Source: Lentisphaeria bacterium (GTDB lineage: Bacteria; Verrucomicrobiota; Lentisphaeria; Victivallales; UBA1829). From it: a stretch of DNA of 64,000 nucleotides. Positions 9,439 through 19,021 of this stretch are shown one piece after another. Positions within the stretch are counted from its first letter, which is position 1; every line of letters starts with the position of its first letter. The stretch is from NCBI GenBank assembly GCA_003526375.1, contig DPDG01000114.1:61615-125614 (forward strand). The letters run 5' to 3'. The notes under the pieces were generated by a model. That model searched no databases and was not told the DNA's origin. It saw nothing but the letters and a program-made list of their open reading frames with translations. Both the position numbers and the translations under genes were made by a program.

Positions 9439-10809
9439 TTATTTGCTGATGAAATCCAGAATTTTCAGATTTCTGTTGAGATTCGGCGGATAACGCAACG
9501 GCAGGTCGATCAGATTCGATTTGATCATGACGGACTTGTAATGCGTGAAGGTGTCGAAGGTCTTTCTGCCGTGATATGCGCCGTATCCGCTGGCTCCGAC
9601 GCCGCCGAAAGGAAGTTCCGGATTGATGAGGTGAGTGATCGTTTCATTGACCGCGACTCCGCCGGACGAGGTGCGGGTCAGAAGCTTTTCAAGTTCACGG
9701 AGTCCATCTGAGAAATAATAAAGGGCAAGGGGCTTCGGACGCTTGTTGACAAACGTGATTGCCTCATCCAGCGACTCCACTTCCAATACGGGAAGCAAAG
9801 GCCCGAAGATTTCCTCATTCATGACAGGTGCATCCGGACCGGCGGGAATCAGGATTGTCGGTTCGATATATTTCTCTTCCAGATCAATTCCGCCTCCGCA
9901 GAAAATTTCCGAACCGTTGATCAATCCGGCAATGCGTTCGCAATGATGCGCGTTGATGATACGCGGATAATCGGGGGAATTCTTCGGATTGTCGCCGTAA
10001 AAAGTCCGTATCCAGTGTCTCAAACGGTCAAGCAGCTTGTCCCTGGCGGTTTTGTGGACAAGAAGGTAGTCCGGTGCGACGCAGGTCTGTCCGGCATTGA
10101 GAAATTTTCCCCAGACGATCCGCTTTGCGGCAAGGTCGATTTTCGCGTCCGCATCGACAATGCAGGGGCTTTTTCCTCCGAGTTCAAGGGTCAGCGGGGT
10201 AAAGTGTTCCGCCGCGGCGCGGGCGATGAATTTTGCCCCGGCAGAGCCGCCGGTATAGAAAATACAGTCGAATTCCTCTGCAAGCAGCTCCTGCGTCATT
10301 TCGTGTCCGCCGTTGCAGACAGAGGCATATTCTGGAGGAAACACCGCCGCAACGATCTTTGCCGCGATTTCCGCTGTTGCCGGAGCCTGTTCCGCAGGCT
10401 TGAGAATGACGCAGTTGCCTGCCGCAATGGCGCCGATGAATGGCGAGAACAGTAATTGGAAAGGATAGTTCCATGCGGAAAAGATCAGGACATTGCCGTA
10501 GGGTTCGGGATAAATTCTGCCTTTGGCGGGAAAATTCAGGGATGAGACCCCGGCTTTACGCGGACGGACATAGGAACCGAGTTTCCGGATCATCGTGGAA
10601 AGCTCGTCGAGTATGATGCCTGTTTCGGTGGTTCGCGCCTCGAATTCCGATTTATGAAGGTCCTCGTAAAGTGCGGCGCAGATTTCTTTTTCCCGTTTTC
10701 TTACTTCCAGCAGAAGATTTTTCAGATATTGCTTCCTGACTGCCGGCGCAAGCGTGTTTCCTGCGGCAAAGCAGCATTTCTGTGCGGACAATATTTCCTT
10801 GACTGTCAT
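9439..10809 (-). CDS. NAD(P)-dependent aldehyde dehydrogenase
   Basis: A 456-residue ALDH-superfamily enzyme close to the fatty-aldehyde/AlkH-YwdH branch, which lacks part of the N-terminal arm of longer ALDHs. The glutamate is in LELGGKSPC, the catalytic cysteine in NAGQTCVAPDY, and the family end motif is ELPFGGVGASGYG. The C-terminus is hydrophobic/basic (NLIDLPLRYPP). I start at the ATG at 10809; the reading frame stays open for 45 more codons upstream but without typical residues. It leads the ALDH-FAA-GNAT unit. Confidence 0.92.
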   Translation of the reverse strand: MTVKEILSAQKCCFAAGNTLAPAVRKQYLKNLLLEVRKREKEICAALYEDLHKSEFEARTTETGIILDELSTMIRKLGSYVRPRKAGVSSLNFPAKGRIYPEPYGNVLIFSAWNYPFQLLFSPFIGAIAAGNCVILKPAEQAPATAEIAAKIVAAVFPPEYASVCNGGHEMTQELLAEEFDCIFYTGGSAGAKFIARAAAEHFTPLTLELGGKSPCIVDADAKIDLAAKRIVWGKFLNAGQTCVAPDYLLVHKTARDKLLDRLRHWIRTFYGDNPKNSPDYPRIINAHHCERIAGLINGSEIFCGGGIDLEEKYIEPTILIPAGPDAPVMNEEIFGPLLPVLEVESLDEAITFVNKRPKPLALYYFSDGLRELEKLLTRTSSGGVAVNETITHLINPELPFGGVGASGYGAYHGRKTFDTFTHYKSVMIKSNLIDLPLRYPPNLNRNLKILDFISK

Positions 10810-11000
10810 AATTCCACTTCCCGAATTGAGTTTTGTGCGGACTATACCCCGGAAATACAGATTTTGCAAGCGGAAGCCAAGAAAAAAAGAGCCGGGGATA
10901 CGCCTATGGGGGGGGATGATATAAGACGCACCCCGGCAAAACAATTCTATTTATTAAGTTATACCCGTTTCAGAAAAAATCCAGCCCGGAATCAGAAAAT

Positions 11001-11699
11001 TTAACGGTTTTTACAACTTCCCCCTGAAATCATCTGCAGAATCCCTTCTTCAAAGTAACCGGAGAGACGGTTTCCGAAATCCATATTCAGGAGCCGGACC
11101 CAGTCCTGCTCTCTTGATATTGTTATAACAGCGGATTTCTGAATAAGTTCCATGAAAAGTGAAAAATTCTGCGGATGAATTGATTTTTCTCCTTTGAAAT
11201 AATCCAGGTCGATGTCCAGAATACAGGGGCGTTCCGGCAGAGGCGCGCGTTTCAGGTTGTTTTCCAGAAATTCCGTCTCCAGAGCGCGGCTGTAATAATG
11301 CTCCAGAGTCTTCCTCTCTTCATCGGGAGGCGGATCGTGAATGATCGTGATCCGGGGATTGACATCCCGTGAGAAGTTCACGTGGGAGAAGATCGTCGCC
11401 GAGGAGATGATATCGTTCCGGATTGCAAAATCGAAGTGTTCGTCATGGCGCAGATCCTTCAATGCGGCTTCGATCTGGCGGGGATCCCGGCGGTCGATCC
11501 GCTTTTCATGCGGTGTTTCGTGGGTCTCGTCATAATGAGTGTACTCCGGCAGAGTGTCCGTGTGATGGTCGAGGGTGAGGACATGCGGCGCGATTCCCAG
11601 TTGTTCCCGTTCGGATGCCCAGGGCAGCAGGACGTGATGGTGTTCTTCTACGATATAGACCTTTTTCTTATTAATGATTTTTTTTATGATTTGCGTCAT
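11001..11699 (-). CDS. UPF0489-family protein
   Basis: A 232-residue protein with LDHHTDT near residue 43 and CILDIDLDYF near 160, the conserved acidic/histidine patches of the UPF0489 (C5orf22-like) family. They resemble metal sites of the arginase/deacetylase fold, and no function is established. GGAGG lies 9 bases before the ATG. A good sigma-70 promoter lies about 140 bases upstream. Confidence 0.75.
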   Translation of the reverse strand: MTQIIKKIINKKKVYIVEEHHHVLLPWASEREQLGIAPHVLTLDHHTDTLPEYTHYDETHETPHEKRIDRRDPRQIEAALKDLRHDEHFDFAIRNDIISSATIFSHVNFSRDVNPRITIIHDPPPDEERKTLEHYYSRALETEFLENNLKRAPLPERPCILDIDLDYFKGEKSIHPQNFSLFMELIQKSAVITISREQDWVRLLNMDFGNRLSGYFEEGILQMISGGSCKNR

Positions 11700-11837
11700 A
11701 ATGCACTTCCTCCGCCTGAATCAGTGGAACATTCGTTCCTTGTTTTTGCATGAAATTACACTGCGTTTTCCCGATATTTCCGTTTTTTAACCGTTTTTCA
11801 GCTTGAAGATTCCATTCTTTGATGTAACTTTAAAGAT

Positions 11838-11866
11838 AATATAATATTCTTTGAACACAGAGTCAA
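11838..11866 (-). promoter_or_regulatory. Sigma-70 promoter for the UPF0489 gene
   Basis: On the minus strand there is TTGACT at 11866-11861, a 17-base spacer, and TATATT at 11843-11838. It faces the UPF0489 gene and would give a leader of about 130 bases. Confidence 0.6.
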
Positions 11867-12017
11867 CGGGGGTGAAGAATATGTGGAGACATCTTTCTGA
11901 CTGCGGGCATGGGGCAAGCCGCCGGGATGTCGGCAGGCGTGAGGGCAGCCTTCCGTTTTTTTACTTCCAGAGTTTCAATTTGCAAACTGAAAAATTTCAA
12001 TCAATAAAGGAGACAAC
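11867..12017 (+). other. Intergenic region with a GC-rich structured stretch ending in T7
   Basis: The gap 11700-12017 holds no gene. Between 11901 and 11948 the DNA can fold into nested stems (CTGC/GCAG enclosing GCCGCCG/CGGCAGGC), then 11956-11962 is a run of seven T. This could be a small RNA with a terminator, or an attenuator ahead of the surface-repeat genes. A clear AAAGGAG ribosome site precedes the ATG at 12018. Confidence 0.35.
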
Positions 12018-12818
12018 ATGAAAACTCTACTCAGAAACAGTGTCGTTGCAGCGCTGGCTCTTTCCGTATGCGGACTCTTTGCCGCAGATGGGAAAGCCGC
12101 TCCCGCACAGCCGCAGGTCAAAACAGCAGAAAAAGCGCAGAAGGGGACAAGCTGGACTCCGTTCCAGCTCGTGTTCCTGCCCGGCATTCCGGACAGTTCC
12201 ATGACTTCAACCGTTTACGGTCTGAAGCTCGGCATTCCCGCCACCGGAGGCAGGGGGCTGGTGAAAGGCGTTGAAGCTTCTTTCTTCTACAGTGGCACAA
12301 AGGATGTGGAAGGCTGCCAGGCTTCCTGGTTCGGACCTGCGATCGCGCAGGGGGATGTCTACGGAATTCAGGCGACCATGGCGATGGCTCTGGTTTACCG
12401 CCTGACCGGATTCCAGGCTGCCGGGCTTGCCTTCACGACACAGCCGTCCAAAGGCTGCCAGGCGGGTATTTCCGCTGTTGCCGAGGATGATTTCAAAGGC
12501 TTTCAGACCGGTGCGGTTACAGTGACGGATGGTGAACTCGACGGCTTTCAGTTCGGCGCGGTCAATATCGTGACAAAGATTTTCAAGGGTTTCCAGTGTG
12601 GCGCGGTCAACATTGTGACGGGTGTCTTCAAAGGCTTCCAGTGCGGTGTGGTTAATTACAGTTCCGATGAAGGCATTCAGCTCGGCGGCATCAACATCAT
12701 TGCCGACAGCTGGATTCCGGTAATGCCGATTTTCAATATCTGCCTCAGCTCCAAAGATAAAAAGGCTGAGACAGTCAAGGATGCGAACTGTCCGAAAGCA
12801 AATGTCTCTGCAAAATAA
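12018..12818 (+). CDS. Secreted surface-repeat protein (LA_2272-like), first copy
   Basis: A 266-residue exported protein with a signal peptide (MKTLLRNSVVAALALSVCGLFA). After a conserved FVLPGIP-like block it carries repeated units of about 18 residues built on GFQxGAVNIV: GFQTGAVTV, GFQFGAVNIV, GFQCGAVNIV, GFQCGVVN. The pattern recalls the LA_2272-type surface repeats of Leptospira and other bacteria, predicted to form beta-structure at the outer membrane. This is a family resemblance from memory. The gene and its shorter neighbour share order and domain plan and likely arose by duplication. AAAGGAG lies 6 bases before the ATG. Confidence 0.7.
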   Translation: MKTLLRNSVVAALALSVCGLFAADGKAAPAQPQVKTAEKAQKGTSWTPFQLVFLPGIPDSSMTSTVYGLKLGIPATGGRGLVKGVEASFFYSGTKDVEGCQASWFGPAIAQGDVYGIQATMAMALVYRLTGFQAAGLAFTTQPSKGCQAGISAVAEDDFKGFQTGAVTVTDGELDGFQFGAVNIVTKIFKGFQCGAVNIVTGVFKGFQCGVVNYSSDEGIQLGGINIIADSWIPVMPIFNICLSSKDKKAETVKDANCPKANVSAK

Positions 12819-12830
12819 GGAGAATTGATC

Positions 12831-13286
12831 ATGAAACTTTTCATTACAGCAATTTTTGCATGTCTGCTGGCTCTGCCTGCGTTTGCGCAGAATGCGGATA
12901 CCGCGGAGGAACAGCCGTGGGATTTCATTTCATTCACATTTGTTCCGGGAGTTCCCCAGACTGCCGATGTGTTCAATGTCTACGGCGTCAAGATCGGTGT
13001 TCCGATCGGTTTCGGAAGCGGTACCTACGTTGCCGGGGTGGAGGGTTCCATCTTCGCGAGCATGAGCGATGAAGTCTACGGAGTACAGGCGGCTCCTTTG
13101 TTCAATTCCGCCAAAAAGATCGAAGGGCTCCAGGCAAGCACGCTGGTCAATTATGCGGATTCCGCCAAAGGGCTCCAGTTCGGACTGGTGAACATCGCAA
13201 AGGACAAGTCGTTCCAGATCGGGCTTTTGAATTTCATCAAGGATTCATCGGTTCCTTTCTTCCCGTTTGTGAACTTCCGCTTCTGA
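12831..13286 (+). CDS. Secreted surface-repeat protein, second shorter copy
   Basis: A 151-residue paralogue of the preceding gene: signal peptide MKLFITAIFACLLALPAFAQ, the same FTFVPGVPQTADVFNVYGVK start, and fewer repeat units (YGVQAAPLFN, GLQASTLVN, GLQFGLVNIA, FQIGLLNF). Both end in PVMPIFN/PFFPFVNF-type tails, suggesting a common membrane-anchoring end. The ATG at 12831 has AAGGAG 8 bases upstream. It is 12 bases from the first copy and is followed by a strong terminator. Confidence 0.7.
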   Translation: MKLFITAIFACLLALPAFAQNADTAEEQPWDFISFTFVPGVPQTADVFNVYGVKIGVPIGFGSGTYVAGVEGSIFASMSDEVYGVQAAPLFNSAKKIEGLQASTLVNYADSAKGLQFGLVNIAKDKSFQIGLLNFIKDSSVPFFPFVNFRF

Positions 13287-13307
13287 TGAACTGATTTTTC
13301 ATTGGAT

Positions 13308-13344
13308 GGGAAACATCCGTTCCGCGGATGTTTCCCTTTTTTAT
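13308..13344 (+). terminator. Rho-independent terminator after the surface-repeat pair
   Basis: A 12-base perfect stem (GGGAAACATCCG at 13308-13319 with CGGATGTTTCCC at 13325-13336) has a 5-base loop and is followed by six T, A and more T. Confidence 0.93.
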
Positions 13345-13363
13345 TCTTCTTACGGTCCTTTTT

Positions 13364-14491
13364 ATGAAACTTCTGATGATACTGACGGAACTGGCTCCGG
13401 GGGGAGCGGAGAAAGTCGTGCTGGAGCTGACGCGCCAACTGCGCTGCCGTGCCCACGATGTGACGGTAGTCTCCCTGATGCCGGAGCCGCCGGAGGAACG
13501 TCGCGCCATACCTGAAGGGCTGTCCGCCTGCGGTGCAAAAGTGATTTACCTGAATGTGGTGAAAAAGGCTCCGTGGCGGTTGTTGTCTCTTTTCCGGGTG
13601 ATTCGCGAGGAAAAACCGGATGTGATCCATTCCCATCTGATTCATCCGAATCTTCTGAGCCGTTTTGTCAATCTGTGGACACGGAAACCGCTGGTGAATA
13701 CGGTTCATATTGCCGAGCGCCGTCCCGGAAAAGGGCTTTTCTTCCGACTCGACGGACTCACGTTTTCATGGTGCGGCGCCTGCACCGCTGTCTCGAAAGC
13801 GGCTGCGCGTTTTCATGAAAAGCGATGCGGGCTGAAAGAGAATTCAATCCGTGTGATTTATAATGGTTCCGACCGCGTTGCGCCGGCTTCGGCTGAGCAG
13901 CTCCGGCAACTGAAAAAAGAGTGGGGGCTTGAGCCCTGCCGGAAGATCATCGGTTCGGTCGGGCGTCTTGACTGGCAGAAAGGATACGATCTGCTGTTCG
14001 GAGTTCTGCCGGAACTGTCGCGGAGAATTCCCCGGAATGAATCTGTCGGAATTGTCGTCATTGGTGACGGCCCGGAACGGGAAAAACTGGCGGCGCAGGT
14101 GCGCGGCATGGAGGAACAGTGCCCGAACCTGAAAATCTGTCTGCCCGGTTACAGGAAAGACGCAGCTTCCCTGATTGCGATGTTCGATCTTTTTGTAATG
14201 CCATCCCGTTACGAGGGATACGGGCTTGCTCTGGTCGAAGCGATATCGTCGGGCGTGCCGGTCTTCTGCAATCCGGTTGATTCCCTGCCGGAGCTTTGCG
14301 CCTTGATCCCCGGACATGCTTTTCCGGGAGATTTCGAGCATGATTCCGCCTCTTTACTTGCGGAACGGATCATGGAAGCGCTTTCCGCTCCCCGTTATGA
14401 GGGCAGGGAGATCATGACGAATGAACAGATGTACAGGGAATACCTTGCCTTATATGAATCCTTGTTGAATACAAAAAAACTGCATCCGTGA
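13364..14491 (+). CDS. GT4-family glycosyltransferase
   Basis: A 375-residue GT-B glycosyltransferase: N-terminal donor/acceptor fold starting MKLLMILTELAPGGAEKVVLELTR and a C-terminal domain with IGSVGRLDWQKGYDLL, VVIGDGPEREKL and MPSRYEGYGLALVEAISSGVPVF split over 14190-14270. The E-x7-E pair of GT4 is in EGYGLALVE. It likely adds a sugar to a surface glycan or lipid-linked precursor. I use the ATG at 13364, since the open frame upstream runs through the terminator stem. A bidirectional terminator follows. Confidence 0.9.
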   Translation: MKLLMILTELAPGGAEKVVLELTRQLRCRAHDVTVVSLMPEPPEERRAIPEGLSACGAKVIYLNVVKKAPWRLLSLFRVIREEKPDVIHSHLIHPNLLSRFVNLWTRKPLVNTVHIAERRPGKGLFFRLDGLTFSWCGACTAVSKAAARFHEKRCGLKENSIRVIYNGSDRVAPASAEQLRQLKKEWGLEPCRKIIGSVGRLDWQKGYDLLFGVLPELSRRIPRNESVGIVVIGDGPEREKLAAQVRGMEEQCPNLKICLPGYRKDAASLIAMFDLFVMPSRYEGYGLALVEAISSGVPVFCNPVDSLPELCALIPGHAFPGDFEHDSASLLAERIMEALSAPRYEGREIMTNEQMYREYLALYESLLNTKKLHP

Positions 14492-14522
14492 CATCTGGAA
14501 ATGCCGGCGGAGCAGTTTTTTC
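14473..14522. terminator. Bidirectional terminator between the glycosyltransferase and argS
   Basis: An A-rich/T-rich stem: AAAAAACTGC at 14474-14483 pairs with GCAGTTTTTT near 14512-14521, extended inward by TCCG/CGGA with one bulged A. It lies between two convergent genes and partly overlaps the end of the glycosyltransferase gene. Confidence 0.7.
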
Positions 14523-14538
14523 CGTTTGCTTTCGCAGT

Positions 14539-16332
14539 TTACATTGCTTCGGGAACGCGGATTGTAAGCGTTGCCAGACCATCCGTCAGGATATCGCGTG
14601 CCGCATAGCAGAGCGCAAGACGCGCATTGATGACGGCGTCATTGTCTGCATTCAGCACCTGTTTTTCCCGGTAGAAGCGGTTGAATGCCTTTGCCAGGTC
14701 GAGGAGATAATTGACGACGGCGGAGCAGTCCATTTTTTCCGCCGCAAGTTTCAGGACTTCCGGATAGCGCGCCATGCAGACCGCGAGCGAACGTTCCTCC
14801 GCCGAATCCAGCAGTGACCAGTCGGGCTTTGCGTCGAATGCGAATCCACGGTCGGCGGCTTTGCGCGAAATTGAATTGATGCGGGCGCAGGCATACTGGA
14901 CATACGGTCCCGTGTCGCCCTCGAATTTGAGAGACGCCTGCGGATCGAACATCATGGTTGTTTTCGGATTGAACTTGAGGAGCATGAACTTGAGCGCGCC
15001 CATGCCGATGATCTCGGAACGTTCCTCAAGGTCTGCCGGAATCTCCTCGCCGACACGTTCCAGAGTCGCCTTTTTCGCGAGCTCGTGCATTTCGTCGAAC
15101 AGATCGTCCGCATCCACTACGGTTCCTTCCCGGCTCTTCATCTTGCCGGTCGGCAGATTGACCATGCCATATGCCATGTGATACAGGTTGTCCGCCCATT
15201 TGTTCCCCATTTTCTTCAGGATTGAAAACAGCATCTGGAAATGGAGAATCTGTTCGTCACCGACGACCCACATCAGGGAATCCGGATGGAAATCGTTGTA
15301 TTTGAGCATTGTCGTGCCGATATCCTGCGTAATGTAGACGCTGGTGCCGTCTTTGCGGAGCAGGACTTTTGTGCCGAGCTTGCCGAGATCGGCAATCACT
15401 GCGCCGTCTTCCCGCCGTGTGAAGATTCCCTGTTCCAGCCCCTTCTTTACGGAATCCTTGCCGAGCAGGTAGGTTTCGCTTTCCAGATAGGTTTTCTTGA
15501 ACTCAACGCCCATGCGTCTGTAGGTTTCGTTGAATCCGGCGATGACCCATGAATTCATCAGTTTCCAGAGCGCGACGGTGTCTTTGTCTCCGGCTTCCCA
15601 TTTGCGCAGCATTTCCTGTGCGGCGCGCCCGATCTCTACTTCAAGAAAGAGTTCATCGTCGGATTTGCCCGCGAGCTCCGGCTTTGCCGCGCGGAGTTCT
15701 TTGATCTGCTCCTTGAGCGCGATATTGTATTTGACATAATAATTGCCGACGAAATGATCGCCTTTGATTCCCGATTTTTCCGGCGTGTCGCCGTTGCCGA
15801 ACCGCTGGTAGGCAAGCATGGATTTGCAGATGTGGATTCCGCGGTCGTTGATCAGGTTGACCGGAATCACATCGTGTCCGACACGTGCCAGCAGTTTGCA
15901 GACGGACATCCCGAGAGTATTGTTGCGGACGTGTCCGAGATGCTGGGGCTTGTTCGTATTCGGGGCGGAATATTCCACCACGATGCGGCGCCGTGCAGTT
16001 TCCGGCAGGGCTGCCTCTGCAAGAATATGCTCCACGGAAGCGGCGGTGTCACGGAAAAGCGCTTCCGCATTCAGCGTCACATTGACGAATGCTTTGACCT
16101 TGGCTGCGTCTTTGACATCAGGATCGTTTTTCAGCAGTTCTACGATTTTTTCAGCAACTGCATCGGGGCTGGTTTTGAAGATTCGCGCAAAGCGGAAACA
16201 GTTTACGGTAATATCGCCCTCCATTCCTTCGGGGCACTGTTCCGGGGTGATTGCCCAGCCGTCCGGAATTTGAGCGGACGGAAAAGCTTCGGCAAGTTTG
16301 GGACGCAATGCGTCAATGGCTTTGATCTGCAT
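14539..16332 (-). CDS. argS: Arginyl-tRNA synthetase
   Basis: Charges tRNA-Arg with arginine. The 597-residue class I synthetase has the N-terminal additional domain, the HIGH-type motif in NKPQHLGHVRNN, a degenerate KMSKS as GKMKSREGTVV, and the C-terminal helical DALR-type domain ending near TLTIRVPEAM. Length is normal for the family. AAGGA lies upstream of the ATG. manA is 24 bases upstream on the same strand. Confidence 0.97.
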   Translation of the reverse strand: MQIKAIDALRPKLAEAFPSAQIPDGWAITPEQCPEGMEGDITVNCFRFARIFKTSPDAVAEKIVELLKNDPDVKDAAKVKAFVNVTLNAEALFRDTAASVEHILAEAALPETARRRIVVEYSAPNTNKPQHLGHVRNNTLGMSVCKLLARVGHDVIPVNLINDRGIHICKSMLAYQRFGNGDTPEKSGIKGDHFVGNYYVKYNIALKEQIKELRAAKPELAGKSDDELFLEVEIGRAAQEMLRKWEAGDKDTVALWKLMNSWVIAGFNETYRRMGVEFKKTYLESETYLLGKDSVKKGLEQGIFTRREDGAVIADLGKLGTKVLLRKDGTSVYITQDIGTTMLKYNDFHPDSLMWVVGDEQILHFQMLFSILKKMGNKWADNLYHMAYGMVNLPTGKMKSREGTVVDADDLFDEMHELAKKATLERVGEEIPADLEERSEIIGMGALKFMLLKFNPKTTMMFDPQASLKFEGDTGPYVQYACARINSISRKAADRGFAFDAKPDWSLLDSAEERSLAVCMARYPEVLKLAAEKMDCSAVVNYLLDLAKAFNRFYREKQVLNADNDAVINARLALCYAARDILTDGLATLTIRVPEAM

Positions 16333-16356
16333 ATTTGAAAAATCCTTGTGATAAAC

Positions 16357-17364
16357 TCAGAGAGTAGTTCTGACAACGGTGCTGGTGCTCCCGCGTTCAA
16401 CGATGATATTGTAGCTGCCGAAAGATGCCGGAAGCAGGCAGGTGGACCCGACCGGAACCTCGGTGATTCTGTCGTCGCGCCCGACCTTGATCGGATGGTT
16501 GATCGCGGTCAGAAGGTGGAAGCTCGCGGTGGAATCGGTGGAGTCATACCAGTCTTCGACGAGTTTTAGGTCATCGACGCGGAAGAACGGGCAGCGGTTG
16601 ATCAGCGGATACTTGCGGTTGTGGTCGGTGGTATCGCTTGCCCCGGTAATGCGCGGAACGGTGCGATCCATGAAGTCAATGCTTTCCATTGCCTGCTCGA
16701 TATGAAGCTGGCGCGGTTTGCCGTTGCTGTCGGTTCTGCCCCAGTCGCTGATGCGGTAGGTGGTATCGCTGTTCTGCTGGATTTCAAGCAGAAGATTGCC
16801 TGAACCGATCGCGTGGACTCGTCCGGCATTGATGAAATACGCATCGCCCGGATAGGAATCGAAGACCTGTAAAAGCTTTTCAATGTCTGCGGAGTTCAGA
16901 TTTTCCACAAACTGCCTGCGCGTGGATTTCCCGCTGAGCCCGGCAATGATCTTTGCACCGCGTTCCGCAGCGATGACATACCACATTTCCGTTTTGGGTT
17001 CCGCTCCTCCGCCGATCTTCGCACAGGCTTCTTCATTCGGATGAACCTGAAGGGAAAGGCGCTTTCCCGCATCAATCAGTTTCACGAGCAGGGGGAAAAG
17101 CCCTCCGTTGAATCTGTGCCCGACAAATTCTTTCCCATAACTGGAGACCAGCTCATGCAGGGACGTTCCGGCAAGCGGCCCGTTTGCCACAAGAGAGGAA
17201 AATCCCTCGCGGTCGCAGATTTCCCATGCCTCTCCAATCGCGGGCCCGTCTTCGGGGATCGGACGGTTCAGTTTTGACGCAAGCTGGGTGCCGCCCCACA
17301 TCACTTCCTTGTAAAGAGGTTCAAAGAGAAGCGGATACAGTTCATCTTTATCAAAATTGATCAT
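16357..17364 (-). CDS. manA: Mannose-6-phosphate isomerase, type I (short form)
   Basis: Interconverts mannose-6-phosphate and fructose-6-phosphate. The 335-residue cupin protein has zinc ligands Q106 and H108 in LQVHPNEE, E126 in KTEMWYV, and H184 in NAGRVHAIG. Short type I enzymes of this size are common in Firmicutes and Lentisphaerota. AAGGCG precedes the ATG by 7 bases. With the GH130 gene elsewhere in the window it fits mannose use. Confidence 0.93.
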   Translation of the reverse strand: MINFDKDELYPLLFEPLYKEVMWGGTQLASKLNRPIPEDGPAIGEAWEICDREGFSSLVANGPLAGTSLHELVSSYGKEFVGHRFNGGLFPLLVKLIDAGKRLSLQVHPNEEACAKIGGGAEPKTEMWYVIAAERGAKIIAGLSGKSTRRQFVENLNSADIEKLLQVFDSYPGDAYFINAGRVHAIGSGNLLLEIQQNSDTTYRISDWGRTDSNGKPRQLHIEQAMESIDFMDRTVPRITGASDTTDHNRKYPLINRCPFFRVDDLKLVEDWYDSTDSTASFHLLTAINHPIKVGRDDRITEVPVGSTCLLPASFGSYNIIVERGSTSTVVRTTL

Positions 17365-17538
17365 AGCATTTCGCCTTTACGGTTCGGGTTGCATTTCTTA
17401 TCAGGGTTAATATAACCCAAAATCCTTAAAATACAGTACGGATGATGAAAAATGTGTCAGATTTTGCAAAGAATGCTTTCATTCAGACGCATGATGCAGT
17501 ATCTTACTGAAACTTTTCATTTCCGGGAGGATGATAAA

Positions 17539-18981
17539 ATGAAAAAATGCAGAATCGTTGCAACGGTCGGGCCTGCGTGCGAGTCTCCGGCAATGCTGGA
17601 AAAAATAATCCGCGCCGGCGTGGATGTATGCCGCCTCAATTCTTCGTTCGGGACCAATGAGGACCGGCTTGCCAAAATCCGCAACATCCGCAATATTTCC
17701 GCGGTTCTCCGGAAACCTGTCGCAATCCTTCAGGATCTTCAGGGCCCCAAGATTCGTGTCGGCAAACTGAAAGAACCGGTCAAAGTCAAAAAAGGCGAAA
17801 CACTGATTCTGACCGGAGGAACGGAGCACACCGAACGGCTCCGGCTTCCGACTACTTACACATGCATTGCCAAAGACTGCGAGGCAGGCAAGATCATTCT
17901 GGTTGCGGACGGGCGTATTATTCTCAAGGTGGAGAAGACGGACCGCAGGCATGACGCCGTTTACTGCAAGGTCATCAACGGCGGCGAGATTCTCAGCGGC
18001 AAGGGAATCAATCTGCCTTACACGAAAATTTCGCTTCCGGCGCTTACGGAAAAGGATGAGGCGGACGCTGTTTTCGGCGCGGAGGCGGGGGTGGATTACA
18101 TCGGCATGTCGTTCGTCAGGACTCCCGCCGATGTTTGCCGTCTGAAGAATCTGTTCCGGAAGATCGGCAAAAGCGTTCCGGTGATCGCCAAAATCGAGAA
18201 ACCGGAGGCGGTGGAAAACATCGGCGCGATTCTTGAGGTGGTGGACGGCGTGATGGTGGCGCGCGGCGATCTTGCGGTAGAGCTTTCTTATGCAAAGGTG
18301 CCGACCGCGCAGAAAATGATTATCCATGAGGCGAACCGGCGCGGGAAAATCACGATTACCGCCACGGAAATGCTGAGTTCCATGATTGAGAACCCGCTTC
18401 CGACCCGTGCGGATGTCAGCGATGTCGCCAATGCGGTGTGGGACGGCACCGATGCGGTGATGCTGTCGAATGAATCGGCAATGGGGAAATATCCTGTGGA
18501 AGCGGTCAGGGCGATGAAGGAAATCATCATTGAAACCGAAGCGGCAAAAGGGGTGTTCCGGCATGATAAAATGCTGCTGGAGTCGATGGATTTGCCGGAA
18601 GTGACCCGGGGCGAAAATGCGCTCTGCAAAGCGGTTTCGAGCCTGTCGCACGATATGAATGAGCGCGGGATTGCCGTTCTTTCCAAAACCGGAGAGACAG
18701 CAAAGATGCTCTCGAAATACCGTCCGGGGAGCCCGATTTTCGCACTGTCGAATTCGATCCCGCTCTGTTCCAGGATGGCGATGTTCCACAACGTCGTTCC
18801 GGTTTTCATTCCCTATGAGGATCAGGACGAATTGAGCGAACATGACGTTGCCAGAATCCTGCGTGACATGAAACATGTGAAAAACGGCGACACCCTGATC
18901 TGCGTCAGCGGCCGCCGCAGCAGCCGGGACAGCAGTCAGTGGGCGGCTCACGGAATCAGCACGTTGGTCGTCGGACAGTAA
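17539..18981 (+). CDS. pyk: Pyruvate kinase
   Basis: Last step of glycolysis, phosphoenolpyruvate plus ADP to pyruvate plus ATP. The 480-residue protein has the K/E active site in VIAKIEKPEAVENI, ARGDLAVEL, the TATEMLSSM motif, and the VSDVANAVWDGTDAVMLSNE block. The usual N-terminal LNxSH appears as RLNSSFG, a Phe in place of the common His. No extra PEP-utilising domain follows. The start at 17539 has GGAGG 8 bases upstream; the frame is open further upstream to 17452. Confidence 0.94.
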   Translation: MKKCRIVATVGPACESPAMLEKIIRAGVDVCRLNSSFGTNEDRLAKIRNIRNISAVLRKPVAILQDLQGPKIRVGKLKEPVKVKKGETLILTGGTEHTERLRLPTTYTCIAKDCEAGKIILVADGRIILKVEKTDRRHDAVYCKVINGGEILSGKGINLPYTKISLPALTEKDEADAVFGAEAGVDYIGMSFVRTPADVCRLKNLFRKIGKSVPVIAKIEKPEAVENIGAILEVVDGVMVARGDLAVELSYAKVPTAQKMIIHEANRRGKITITATEMLSSMIENPLPTRADVSDVANAVWDGTDAVMLSNESAMGKYPVEAVRAMKEIIIETEAAKGVFRHDKMLLESMDLPEVTRGENALCKAVSSLSHDMNERGIAVLSKTGETAKMLSKYRPGSPIFALSNSIPLCSRMAMFHNVVPVFIPYEDQDELSEHDVARILRDMKHVKNGDTLICVSGRRSSRDSSQWAAHGISTLVVGQ

Positions 18982-19021
18982 AAAGTTGCAGATTTGAATA
19001 TCCAAGAAGGACACAGGAAGT

